NCBI RefSeq assembly: GCF_037975245.1
Contig: NC_092575.1
Location: 25,315,841 to 25,379,840, forward strand
DNA from: Apostichopus japonicus
Lineage: Eukaryota > Echinodermata > Holothuroidea > Aspidochirotida > Stichopodidae
Direction of reading: 5' to 3'
DNA length: 64,000 nt
Both the position numbers and the translations under genes were made by a program. Every line of letters begins with the position of its first letter. Positions within the stretch are counted from its first letter, which is position 1. Positions 50,816 through 63,231 of the stretch are shown one piece after another. The notes under the pieces are model-generated. The model searched no databases, was not told where the DNA came from, and saw only the letters and a program-made list of their open reading frames with translations.

Positions 50816-53800
50816 CGAAAATCCACGTTTACTCCAAAGAAAATATTATTATAGAAAACCAGAGAAAAAAGATATGACTCATAATTGACAACTAAGGAAT
50901 AAAGTTTTAGAAAATATATTGGAATTTTCGGTCCCCCTGGGACCTTCGTCAGTAATACTTGGCAGTCGAATGAAAAGTAAAAAGTGTAACACAATGAAAT
51001 TAACGCTAGATAAGTGTAAGTTGCATTGATGGAATTAAAACCAAATAAACCATAACTATACAGGAAGCGAATTAAGGAGCAATATATATATAGCCAACAT
51101 ATATTTTCTAAAACTTTACTCCTTATCTGTCAATTATGAGTCATATCTTATTTCTCTGGTTTTCTATAATACTATAAATATATATATATATTTATTTATT
51201 TATTTACCAATACCTCTATATATCTAGACATCACCTTCTTGTGATGTGCTCCCGCTTTTACTAACCATGTATGTTAGTTTAACCCTCTCTCAGTTCGAAG
51301 TTGCAGGATTTTGGTATCCAACAGAACGCACCTTTAACATGCATTTACTGTACTTTTGATATTAATTGCATTAATTTGGACGATGATGATGACGATGTTG
51401 AGCTTTATTTCTCTGTGTCAGAAAATGCCTGATCTGTGCTTGTGAGTGCATGTAAGGCCCTTACTAGACTTGTGTTGCTAAGGAACAGTGAATCCTGACG
51501 CCAGCTCCTTATGTCAATGTACAATGTTCATGTACAGTCCTGATATGCTGTATGTGTTACATCTACAGCTCAATCTTTTGATAGGAACTAGCAACGTTGC
51601 AATTGAAATATTGCAGTAAACATTGATACGTGCATCACTTTGTTAAAATTATGGGTTCTCCAAGTTTCTTCAGGACTGTGGCAACAATCCAAAGATGATA
51701 CCAGTTGTAGGGATACATTTAAACAGTTAATATGAAAGTTACATGTGCTATGATGTTGCACAGCACATGACCCTCCATGGATGGTCTTATACACATCTCC
51801 TAATTGACATATTAAAGTGGTCTAGCCCTCTGTTTAAATGTCTATGATCTCCTCCCAAATGGCCTTAATTTATTTGCTATAAATTTGTTTCAGATATACA
51901 ACAGATACCTAGATGTGTTATTTTGTTTTCATTAGATAGTGATCACATGACTACCAGATGATTAGCGCAACATTTGGAGTTTCATAGCAGTTCTAAAAAT
52001 CTCCATAAATTAAATCAACTCAAGGACCATCTCCCCCCCCCCCCCCTCCTGCCCCCTCTTCCTACATCTCCCCTGACAGCTTTGAAGATCTTCAGGTAGA
52101 ACTATATAAGGACAAATAGATTGATATAACGAAACACTGTACTGCCTGCATTGATATTTTCATTGAGCAGCAGTAATTTGTCTTTTCACTGTGATCCTAC
52201 CTGCCAAAATTGATTCCTGTGATACATCTGGAGTTTCACATTCTGCAAGTAGGGTTTCTTCCTCCGTAATAGATGCAGATGAAACCTGCTTATAAAAAAA
52301 CATGGGAAAGATATCTTATTTGGTGTACTGAAAACTATTACAAAAAGGGAAGCCCCTCCCAGCAGTTTCTTGCATGTAAATACATTACATATACAACACA
52401 AGAGTAGTTTGCATGCTAACACTGGCTGACGTTCCTACTGCATGAACCTAACCGACCTTTGACCTCCACCTAAAGCAGCAAGGAGGTTCTATAATATATT
52501 GGGGAAAGTCAAATCAGCATAAGTTTTACATCTTCATTGAGACCTGACCTTTATCAAATTTGTAGGGTTTGACTTCTGCAAACCTTAATGAGCTTTCACT
52601 TATACCTAATTGTGCAGCAATTTTACTAATGATTTGGGGAATCTACCTATCTATGTATATATGATCTTTTTTGCAGGTAAAGTTCTCAAGATAAAGTACA
52701 TTCGATATTTGACATTTGGATCTCTACTGACCCTAATGACCTCCACCCAAAATAATAGGGTTACTGTACTTACTATAAGAAAGACACATGCCAACTACGA
52801 GCTGTACTCTTGGGATATCATGTTTACAACTGGTTTGTGTTTATAAGGCTTTACATCGTTGCTGAGCCCAAATGAACTTTGACCTCCACCCAAACCAATA
52901 GAGTTCTTGTACTAATTGTGGGAAAGCCACATGCAAAATATGACAACTGCCGAGGTGACCGATCTTGAGATATCGTGTTTACAAGCTAGGACGTCATATA
53001 AACACACCAACGTGACTGTTTTTAGGTTACTTGCCTGCCTATGGCAAGTAACCAAAAAGAACCCCTGTTTTCCTTTCTATCACCTGTCAAATTACACCAA
53101 CTATGTCTTCAGCTGATATAACCAACTGATTTGAGCATAGGTGAATGTACTCATACTCACTTCACATTACTTGAGATCCAATGTAGCTTGAATTTTGAAC
53201 ATTTGTTTTAACTCATTGAACTATTTCTGTAAAGCTAAAGATTATGTTGTGACTTTGTCATACCTTCAACAATGGAATATTTGATCACAAATTCAACATA
53301 ATTAATGGTCTAGTCAAAATATTTTCCTAACTCTATAAACCCACACTTCTTTTCTACTGATGGTATACTCGCTACAGATACACACTGTTCTACAGTCATA
53401 ATTCACTTAGGCCTACTATCTTTAAGCACCTTTCACTCTTTCCTGGATCGCGCCGGCTCTTGCCAGATCTGGGCTACAGGCGCATCTGTGGGAAATTGTT
53501 TGAACATTTACAAGTCCGACTACCGATAAGAAACCCGAATAGGACACATAGCAACCCGTAAACGATACGTAGCAACCCACAGTGAACCCTTAGTGCTTCT
53601 TAGTAAGCTGTGATCATGTGATCGTTGACAGATCCACTACAGGTTGGTACGTATAGAAACAGATCATGCCAAGTAATGGTACGTATGCACTACTACGGAT
53701 GGATACAATTTGCTACAGGTTGCAACTTGTTGTGACGGGTTAGAACGGGTTTCTACGAATTGAGGTGCCCGATGATTGGGTCAAGTGGTGACGCTTGCCT

Positions 53801-56800
53801 AACTTTTCATTCATTCTGCCTTTCTCCATCGATAAAAGCACATCTCAACATCACTGCAGTTCATTATACCACCAAAGAAGATGGAACCAAGAGAGCGAGA
53901 TAGATGGAGAGCCAAGAGAGAGAGGGAGAGCCAAGAGCCCAGTATTAGCAGCTACAGAGTCATCAGATTCTGTATTCATTGTTGTATTTAGGACTGGACC
54001 CAAATCTGCATCTCTTTCTGGTGAGGTTTCTGGAGGTCCTTCAATGTATGAAGCAAGGTGTGGAATGAATGACTGTATTGGGCGGAAGCTCCTTTCATAG
54101 TACCATACCAGTCCGTAATAACCCTTAGGGGAATATGTAACAGCCAGTAGTAAGCCGTAGTGGAAACGCACAAACCTGTAAGAAAGCTGTAGATATATGT
54201 AAGTTATCTGTACCTGAGTAGATCCGGGAAGCTTTTCGTGAGATCCTTATCAACCCGTAACAACGTCGTTATAACCCGTACTGTACCCGTATCAACCCTT
54301 TCTAGATATGCACTATCGCATTTCCCGGTCACAGAAGCTGCCGGATCGCCTTGCGTTACCGATCGTTTCAAACCATCGCGCGATTTGGGAAAGTGTGAAA
54401 GGGGCTTTAGTCGCTTACCAATTGTTTCTGATTCAAGGCTTCCCTAGTCTGTTTCAAGACCTCTTGTAAGGCCATAGATTCCTTGGCATATTCCAGTTGA
54501 GACTTCACAAGTTCATCTTTTGTAGCTCTCAGACTTGATTTAGCACCTTCCAGCTCCTGTCATGTAAACAAAACAATGAATGAGACAAGAAGGATGCACC
54601 TCCCAGTGGTTACTCGCCACAAATTAAAATTTATACTAGCATCGACGTAGCCCATGTCTGAAGAGAACATATTCTCCAAGTGACAAACTTCTTCATATTT
54701 ATTTCCAGGCAGGCTGCACTGATAACCTTTGACCTTTACTTGAGGTGTGACTAATTGCAAAATTACTACCTGGCTCAGAGAAATAACATGTTTACAATCA
54801 ATTAGTGCAGAGAACTGTGACCTAACCTTCAAAAGGAACGGCCAGGAATGGTGGAACTACTGTTCTAGAATAGGAATGTAGGCCTATCACATTGAAGAAC
54901 AGACATTCAATTAAATCAATAAGGCTGATTAATTTTATGTTTTGATGTTCAATAAGTCCCATAATATGCATTAATCTACTATATATTGTGCCATAGCACG
55001 TGCAGAATTCCTCTGTTTACTTTTGCTAGTTAACTTAAACTGTCACTTGTAACTAAACAATTAGAACAATCCAGTGTAGCTTCAGTTAAGTAGAGAACTT
55101 CCACATCAACAAGGCATCACACCATGCATTGCAAGCTCTCTAAAAGACCTGTTCCTAGGATAAAGGGATTAAATATTTCTACCTGGGGGAAACAGAGAGA
55201 TACATAGGCTAGGTGAAACACTTAAAGATTAAGTACAATAGGGATCTTGAACCTGTGGTATAAAAGTTTCACGCCTAGATGGATCTTTGGAAATTTCTAC
55301 TTTTTGATTGTCTTACCTTTACATGTTTTGATTGACCTAGCTTAAACTCAAATGACATTTGATCTCTATTAATACATGTAGAGTTCATATATCATATGAA
55401 TTGAATATCATGCTTACAAGTATAAAATTCTTGAGACAAAGAGGTGTTAATATGTTCATCATTCGACCTCTACTGGTGGACATCATAAACTTTACCTAAT
55501 TTCTGAAAATACATGTTGTGTAAACTTGCAAATGGTATCTTACAAATTAACTTTATACTACTCGATCAAGCAGAAGGGTAGTCTTGTTCAACGTGACTAA
55601 ATTTCTCATGACACAAGTCATGTAACTTGGTCATCAGTTAGCTATAATCACATGCTATGTGAAGTCTAACCTCTTTCTGCTGCTGAAGTAATTCATCCTT
55701 CTCATCATTCAGTGTCTTCAGTTTGTACTCAGTTGTATTCAATCTATCTCTGAATTGTTGTCTTTCCTCCTCTGTTGTCTTCAGTCTTTCATTCAGTAGT
55801 TGTCTTTCTTCCTCTGTTGCCTTCAATATATCATTACGTTGTTGTCTTTCTTCCTCTGTTGTCTTTAGTCTTCCATTCAGCTGTTGTCTTTCTTCCTCTT
55901 TTGCCTCCAATGCATCTTTGCATTGCTGGCTTTCCTCCTCTGTTGTCTTTAGTCTTCCAGTTAGATGTTGTCCTTCTTCCTCTGTTACCTTCAATGCATC
56001 TTTGAATTGTTGTCTTTCCTCCTCTGTTGTCTTTAATATTCCAATCAACTGTTGTCTTTCTTCCTCTGTTGTCTTCAATGCATCTTTGAATTGCTGTCTT
56101 TCCTCCTCTGTTGTCTTTAGTCTTACAGTAAGATGTTGTTTTTCATCTTCTGATTCAGTCAGTTTGTGAGAGAGTTCTTGCCTTTTGTTTTCTAATGCCT
56201 TTTGTTGATCTTTGAGTACTTTTTGGATAACTGAAAACAACCATATAAGATACAAACATGGTTAAAGATTGTTTTTCACCCAAGAAATTTAGTCATGTAA
56301 ATAAACACAGTTCAATGTATGTTAATAATTTATGCGTTAAAAACTTCCGGAAAATATTGCGACAAACTTGCACCAACTTTAGTGAGCTACCATTCTGGTC
56401 CAACTTCAGCATGTTATTTGAGGTGACCATGCAAATCTTTCACTTTCCTTGGTGTTGATTCTCGCCCTGCATTTGAGCAATTGAACAAATTCAATACCCT
56501 TCAATGATCCTCCAATGTATCAAATTCAAGGATACTAAATTACAAAATTTTAAAAGGAAGGAAATTACAAGCTTTTACCAATCTTGTTTGAACATATCCC
56601 AAAGTCAAACTTTTGAGTGTATCCCATATGTTGATGGCGGGTCCTTCTTTTATCAACAATGGGTTAATAGAGTTAAGTTAATACAACAGCATATTACCTC
56701 AAATCGCATCTATTCTTTGTGTGGGCAATGCGTTTGCATGGTTCGCGATTCATAATATATGTAACTTGTTAAACTCTCTGACATAAACATACCTTGAGCT

Positions 56801-59743
56801 TTTTGGTAGACAGTCAATACTGCCGCAAATTGACTCAGTCCTTTTTCAGAGCATGCTGTCATTAAATGGCTGATGTCATCAACTGAAGCCATCCCTGCCT
56901 CTGTGAGATGGTGGATAACAGACAAAAAGGGTGCATCACTCTTAATAATGTCCTTTGAATCCTTAGATGGAACGTCAAAGTAGTCAAGTAGCTTCTTACA
57001 GTCATTTTTCTCAATTATTGACTTTGAGCACTTCAGGAGGTTATCAACTGTAAAGATGTCACTCTATAACAAAAAGACAGAAAAAAAATTATAATATATA
57101 TATTTGGTAGCAGCAAAATAAATAGATGTATATAGAAAATTGACACATGCAAAGGGATGGATTTATTTTGATATGATGGTGTGGATAATGAGACTGGTTT
57201 ACCTGAGTTCCTTAAACTGCAATATTATATAATTATTACCGAAATCTGAATAAGTTAAAGGTATTCAAAGCTGACAATGGATTGACTGATATTTCAGACT
57301 GTACATGCTTCTATACATGAAGCTGTGTGAGGCAGCTTCTTGTAGATTTATTCATTATGCCACCAAACTTAAATAGTTTATTGGACTAAACATTTTCTCC
57401 AAATTTAGCCAATGAACACTACATTGTGACCCATGTTTCTGTGTGAACGTGAACATGGGACTCAGAAATACTTAAAGTGTTTTTTATTCTGGGCAATATA
57501 GGTAGTCAGTAACATTAAGACACACAATTAACCCTCTCCTACCACCGTTCTTACCTATCACGTTTACCTTAATTCTTAACAGTGTTGTTTTACATGAGTT
57601 AACATATTAATTACGATGTCAATCATTGATGCTGTAGTTTACACAATATTTTACTTACAGAAGATTCATTTATTAAATCCTACAATCTTGCAATAGACAT
57701 GTACTCAATGAGTAAACAACTAACTTAGGAGGACTATAGGCTGAGAAAATAAGGTTACATGCTTGTATGTTGCACAGCTCAACTGCATGTGCTGAAGCTC
57801 CAGTCTCCAATGCCTGATCAATCAAAAGTCCATATGCACTGTCAAGTTTTAAAATTGCTGTATACCCTAATTTGTTTGTGCAGCTACTGCACTATGAGCT
57901 ATGTACAGCTTCATGACAAAGAATGCATTTGAAACATTTAACTAGTGAAGCGATGTGCAGTTTGTCAACTTATTGTAATACCATGATAACAAAGTTTCCT
58001 GCCCAGTTAATAATCCAGTTAGACATAATTTACTGAGGGTGGTCTGATGACTTGTATAAAAAAGCCTTTTACAGAAAGACCATTGTTCTTACACTGGTTG
58101 ACATGTGGTATTGCTTTCTCATGCATGGGTAGCATTGATCACATTACATCCATGTGCATAGCAAGTGCATATATTACACTGTGTGCAAGGTAGCAGATAA
58201 TGAATGTGGGATCTGCACTATTTCTGAAGCAATTAAGACTGAGAACATAAGGAAAACCAATTTTACTTTTACATTGACAGTACAAAACACTTCCATGACA
58301 ACCTTACCAGAATCAGCAAACCCAAAGAAAAATGTGTCCTCATTTTTATTAAATTTTGCAGAGTAGATCTCAAAACATCTGAGAGTGTCACTTGTTCGCA
58401 TAGAATGATACCCAAATTCTTGAGCTTCTATCAAAGGATTGCTTTAATAAAAGTGATAAATATTCATAAGTTTTACCATAGGCCTATACATCCTGTCATA
58501 GTACTTACTATGTGATACTCATATAGTTCTCCAGTTTTCCAGGTAACCAAAAACAATCTGTTTATGTTATTATTAATCCTGATTCTACAGGAATTATCAG
58601 GAACTTTAAAAGAAGCCAAGATATGACCCCCAGAGATGGAAGAATGACCCTCAGAGATGGAAGAATGACCCCCAGATAGAGAGTAAGCAACAACTTGACT
58701 ACCCTCACCACCATCATTCCATAATATAAATATTAATCCTTTCTCTTCACTTACTGTTATACTCAGTGCAAGGCTGTACTGTGTGTTTATATATTCCTGT
58801 TCTATTTCTCCCTCACTATTACACATTAAAGCTCTCCAATACCAGCCTGTACAGATAAACAGTTTATTATTACTAACTGTTATATCAATGGGCCATTCTT
58901 TTACTCCTAATCCTTTTAAGGTGATTTTCCTGTCTTTACTCAATTCTCTCGCATCTAAGACAATCACCTTCCTGGATATTAAACAGACATAGACTAAGCT
59001 ATCTCTGGTTGTCATACACGAGGCTTGACCGTTAAACTTCCCTTGATTGACCAGACCGCCATTACTACTATCGTACAATGCTATCGTATCCTCACAACAC
59101 GTTAAAAACAGACGATCATCCAGTAAACAAACAGACCGCCCTGCAGAACCACACACGATAAATTCCTGAGAAAAATACGGCTTTGGCGTTAATAATAACG
59201 GGTTTTCCTGAGAATCAGGATTATATTGAAACATAAACAGATCGACAAAAGTGTTCTTTGTCTTCATGCTTAATCCAGCGACTGCCAATAGGCCAGTATC
59301 GAGCACGTCCATGAACCACACATGATAACCATGATCTTGTTCTGTGAATCTTGGTATCGTTTCAATGGTATGCACTCTGTGTGTGGAAGGCAAAAAGTGA
59401 AAAGTTAGGTTAGGGTTGTAAGCTTGTATCCGTTGTAACGAAGACTTTAGAGTGATTTTTGATCAACGGAATGTTCATGAACAGCGCTCAGACTTCGAAG
59501 TCGCTAGGTATTATGAAGGGTACTGAGTCATTAAAAATCTATTGATAATCAATACAATGGAATTATACAGTCGTGAACCACAATGGCAATTGTCCAGAGC
59601 AACTAACCGACATAGTAATCTTCGAAAATGAGACGTTCAAGGCCTAAAATTATAATTAGGATATTGGCCTATATATAGTACCATGACTTACAATAGTTTC
59701 CCATTAAGAAGAACACTCGCCCATGTGCGTTAAGGAAGTACAT
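45463..59743 (-). CDS. Gene E: beta-propeller - DED - coiled coil - DED - ZU5 - UPA - DED scaffold
   Basis: Thirteen exons join in one frame to 1260 aa: 59743-59692, 59374-58509, 57063-56793, 56230-55671, 54556-54419, 52288-52201, 50222-49899, 49456-48950, 48770-48544, 48120-47959, 47177-47025, 46306-46246 and 45836-45463. The ATG (59743) has G at -3. Domains: beta-propeller-like blades 1-306 (strand motifs GRVFFLMG, DTIALYDSSNG, RKVIVLDARE, GELYEYHI); DED-like 307-396; coiled coil 397-629 with tandem 14-residue repeats; acidic linker; DED-like about 659-740; His/Asp run at 792-801; ZU5 about 835-925 (IPEGAL, PHSA); UPA about 936-1116; DED-like about 1137-1225; Lys/Glu tail. The UPA lacks the H-F-S autocleavage motif of PIDD and NLRP1. 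ZU5-UPA plus death folds imply cytosolic complex assembly, perhaps caspase-type signalling, with the propeller as sensor or partner-binding part (inference). A short upstream ATG frame overlaps the start. Confidence 0.82.
49353..49382 (-). other. Codons for five Asp-His pairs in the gene E linker
   Basis: Residues 792-801 read DHDHDHDHDH, encoded by alternating GAC/GAT and CAC/CAT codons, just before the ZU5 domain. Such runs can bind divalent metals. Here that is only a possibility. Confidence 0.8.
50774..51215. mobile_element. Inverted-repeat element between (TA)n tracts, with hammerhead-like core
   Basis: 50850-50922 and 51093-51168 are inverted copies (tgactcataattgacaact against its complement), each bordered outside by TA microsatellite. 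Just inside the left arm the minus strand reads CTGACGA, A, GGTCCC-AGG-GGGACC, GAAA. This resembles a hammerhead core and stem II with one extra A. It lies in intron 6 of gene E, beyond the exon ending at 50222. Confidence 0.6.
53018..53192. mobile_element. Second copy of the 184-bp element
   Basis: It shares ggttacttgcctgcctatgg, then aagtaacc, caccaactatg and cttcagctgatataac with 33553-33736. Here the palindrome is perfect (ggttacttgcc / ggcaagtaacc). It lies in intron 5 of gene E. Confidence 0.75.
53425..54406. mobile_element. PIF/Harbinger-like MITE
   Basis: The ends AGCACCTTTCACTCTTTCC and, inverted, AGCCCCTTTCACACTTTCC form TIRs. Both sides are flanked by TTA, the usual 3-bp Harbinger duplication. 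The 982-bp inside repeats acccgta words and has no transposase. It ends 12 bp from the splice donor of exon 54556-54419 of gene E. Confidence 0.7.
55671..56230 (-). repeat. Coding 42-bp repeat array (14-residue coiled-coil units) in gene E
   Basis: This exon encodes about ten successive 14-residue units with consensus LKTTEEERQQ plus four variable residues. Fourteen residues are two heptads, so the array keeps coiled-coil register whatever its copy number. The DNA is correspondingly repetitive at 42 bp. Confidence 0.85.
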
Positions 59744-62700
59744 GGCGCCACATGGATGTATATTTGGCAAGCGGAGTAAAAAGTGCTAGAAATTGCAAAA
59801 ATCGACCGAACCAAATATTCATATTGAAATATATCCTATTAAAAGTCGAAATAAAACTCAGAAAAGAAAAACAATTCAAAGAATAATTACTGTGCAAATA
59901 TTCTTGTCACAATATTTCTCTCACATATAACAACAACGATTTTCAGTCAATTAAATTGATGAAATTGCATACATGAAATTGATAGGTTATAGTTAGTTTG
60001 CTTGTTTGAATACGATTTATTTATTTTCAATATTCATCGTTATCATATGTATGTACTGATGTCATTTTCTGATTCAAATTGCCCTGCGTGTTGACCACAT
60101 GAAGTACATTCTAATTCATTTGCATTTAGCGCCAAAAAAAACGAGACAATAAGAGACCCACAAGTTGTAAATGGTGGAGATAATCAAGAAAGCTAACTTT
60201 GTCTAAGGCACCGCTATTGATGAATGATGGCGCTATAAAGAAAAACAACTTGGTTTAAAGTTTTCACGGGTGATTCAGACAGAGCTTTAGTCATAAGTTC
60301 TTTGACATAATTATTATAGTCTAATAAAAACGAAGGAAACCTTTGATTGCTAGTAATAATGGGGTGTGTTACTAAAACGAATGACAATTGCGTTACACAT
60401 AACGAGTGACAATATGTTGTACACACTAAAAACTTGCGTTGACTAAAATGAATGACAGTGAATGACAGCACAGACATTTGCTTCAACCGGATATCACAGT
60501 TCAGACTTCGTGGGTATATTAAAGCCACGCAAACCGAGTGGACGCGAAGTGCGTGGCTTACAGATCTAGTAAAGTACGGACAAGATACAAACGCACCTTA
60601 TGGTAAGCGAAATTGTCAGTCTGATTTTAAAAAGTAAATTTAACGTACGGTTCTTTTCCCCGACTGATCATAAAGGTGGGGCCTTCCCCATCGCCCCCCC
60701 CCCCCCACTTGCGCACAAACATACCAATTAGCCAGCACCTAACAATTACTTCAGTTATCTTTCTATATAAATCTACAGAGGTAAATGTCAAAAGCACAGC
60801 ACTCAAGCGAAATCTCACACGAAAACTATCTCTGTGGTATCTATCCGTAAATTACACCAAAACCAGGGGCGTATCCAGGATTTTCTAACCCGGGAGGCGC
60901 GAGTACTATTTAAGCGGAGCGCCACCATCAGTTGGCGCGCAGCGTACAAGAAATTTTCTGGTTTTGACCCCCCCCCCTCCCCCTACCCCTCCCCTTCAGA
61001 TCACCGGAAATGGCACATCTCGGGCTTGAAAATGACCAACCAGATGTACTTTTTTGCCTGAAAACCAAGTATTTCACCATAGATTTTTCATCCATAATCT
61101 TTTGAAGACTGTCACCAGTCACACATCATGTTCGACCTCATCGCATCTCCTGTGGATCATTGCTTTTGTAGGTGAATCTACGTCGCGGTCCACAGTACCC
61201 ATCGGCCCATTTTTTTTAAGGCTTTAAGCCCATTATTTGTTTAGAATTTGAAAATTCAAATTTCTTCAAAACATACCCATAATGTTGCACAATTTTTCAT
61301 CTATGGACAAGCAATATAGAAAAAACCTCCTTCGACCCCTAACAGACCGGGCAAATTTGCACGAGTAGAGGTAAGTATCTTTAAGAATGTTGTTCAGGGA
61401 ATATTCGAAAATTCAGACACAGTTAATTTATTGGTGCATGGGCGCAGATCATTCTTGGATAATGGTGAGGACGCGTGTCTGTTCTCTGATACTATATAAG
61501 CGGAGCGCGACCATTGGTTCGCGCGTAGCGCACAAGAACATTTTTGGCAAATATACCTCCCCGATCGCCGGAAATAACACTTCCCAGACCCAATGATGCT
61601 CCGAAACCTCCTTAAGTTTTAGATCTCATGGCTTAGAAATTTAGTTTGGGGAAATACATGGGCGTGTGCAGGAAAAAATTCAGGGGACAAATATTCCAAG
61701 CAGAATTTTGTATACGATGATTCTGGGGTCCTCTCCCAGAAAACAATTATAGACTGCCGCAAATGCGATTTCTGATATTTGACAACTGTGGATAAATATA
61801 ATAAAATGAGAAATGGACGTGAAGCTAGCTCAAATTGGCAACACACAGTTTGAGTTGTTAACGATTGTTTTGTTCGCACTCAGTCCGTTTTGCTGACCAC
61901 AATTTACCAGTCTCGTGTATAGATTATGTTTCACATGATTCAATGTGTTAATACTTCACGCCTAACAGTGTCAAAAGTAATAATTCTCGTCTTTTATAGC
62001 ATGTCATTTGCACAATGCTGGATTTGTACAAACTGCGCCAAAGTTCAATACAAGGGAATTTGAAATGCAACGTTTGGTCAAACAAATTGGTGGGGACACG
62101 GTATATCATGTCCCCGCCAATGAAAATGTTGGTGGGGACGCGTCCCGCTGTCCCCGCCAGGATCTGCGCCCATGTATTGGTACACAAATATTAACTTCCC
62201 TTTTATAACGGCTACCATAAAATTTCATTGAAGGAAACGAACAAATACCAGATATTTCCGAAATCGAACACTACACACAAAGACAGTTTGGCGGCTGTTC
62301 ATCCTGGAACGCCATTTTCATGCTCACTGATATGATGTGATATCTGCTGTTTGCTTTACAAATTTGAATAATTGAAATGAGACTGAAATATATACCTTTT
62401 ATCTGTTTATTGGTAATGCTTCATATTCTTTTCATTTCGAAAGACGCACAGTTTGAAGTTCATTACACACTGAAGGATTCGATTCTCTATTTGCCTTCAG
62501 TTTAGGGAAGATCTTGGGATTTTCATCCCTATAGATATTGCTAGATATCTATGCAGTACAGTGTCCTTGGGATTTTTCGGGGCCTGATCTTGGGATCTTG
62601 CAAAATCGGGAGTGCATGGTCACACTCTATGTAGGTTAGTGCAAGACCTCTAGACGTCACTTAAACACAACCCGATGACTTGTATGTTGTCGGATTTTGT

Positions 62701-63200
62701 CAGTCTTGGTACTATGGGCGAAACTCATTAATTAAGTTTCGTAACTCATCGGGAAGCGATTAGAGGGGTGGGGCGGTGGGCGAAGGGTTGTGGGGCACGC
62801 GTTTTCATGCAGGTGGGAACAATCTCAAGGAGTGTTGGGTGCTTCCCCCCCCCCCTTGGATCCACTACATGATATTCACAGGAATTGTGCTCAATTCTCA
62901 AATCGCATGCGGAATTTAATTTTTCGATTCATTGTATGAGTTACGGTACTATGTTTGGGGTAACAATTATTCAAGTCGGGGGTATAACATTTTACCTCTG
63001 GTCGGTAGTGTTGCATCGAAGGACATATGTCTAGTGCAGTTCGCATGTAGATCCTGGTCTAATATCGAATGCGTCATGTTCCCCGACGACTTGGTCGAGT
63101 TCAAGACCAGCCACAGTGGGTTTCATAGCACAATCGTACATTTTTTTAAGACGTCCATACACACACACGTGTCATGGTATACTATATATATAGTATATAT

Positions 63201-63231
<31 letters not shown>

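Noticed and set aside
53851-54171. 106-codon minus-strand frame
   Set aside because: Lies inside the Harbinger-like MITE and has no transposase features.
57700-57900. Minus-strand frame containing AYGLLIDQALETGAS
   Set aside because: Looks protein-like for about 30 residues but has no good splice sites and no phase match to neighbours.
58320-58440. Possible extra exon of gene E (NPLIEAQEFGYHS...)
   Set aside because: Its phases (needs 2 bases in, leaves 1 out) fit neither the phase-0 donor at 58509 nor the phase-0 acceptor at 57063, whereas these two fit each other directly.
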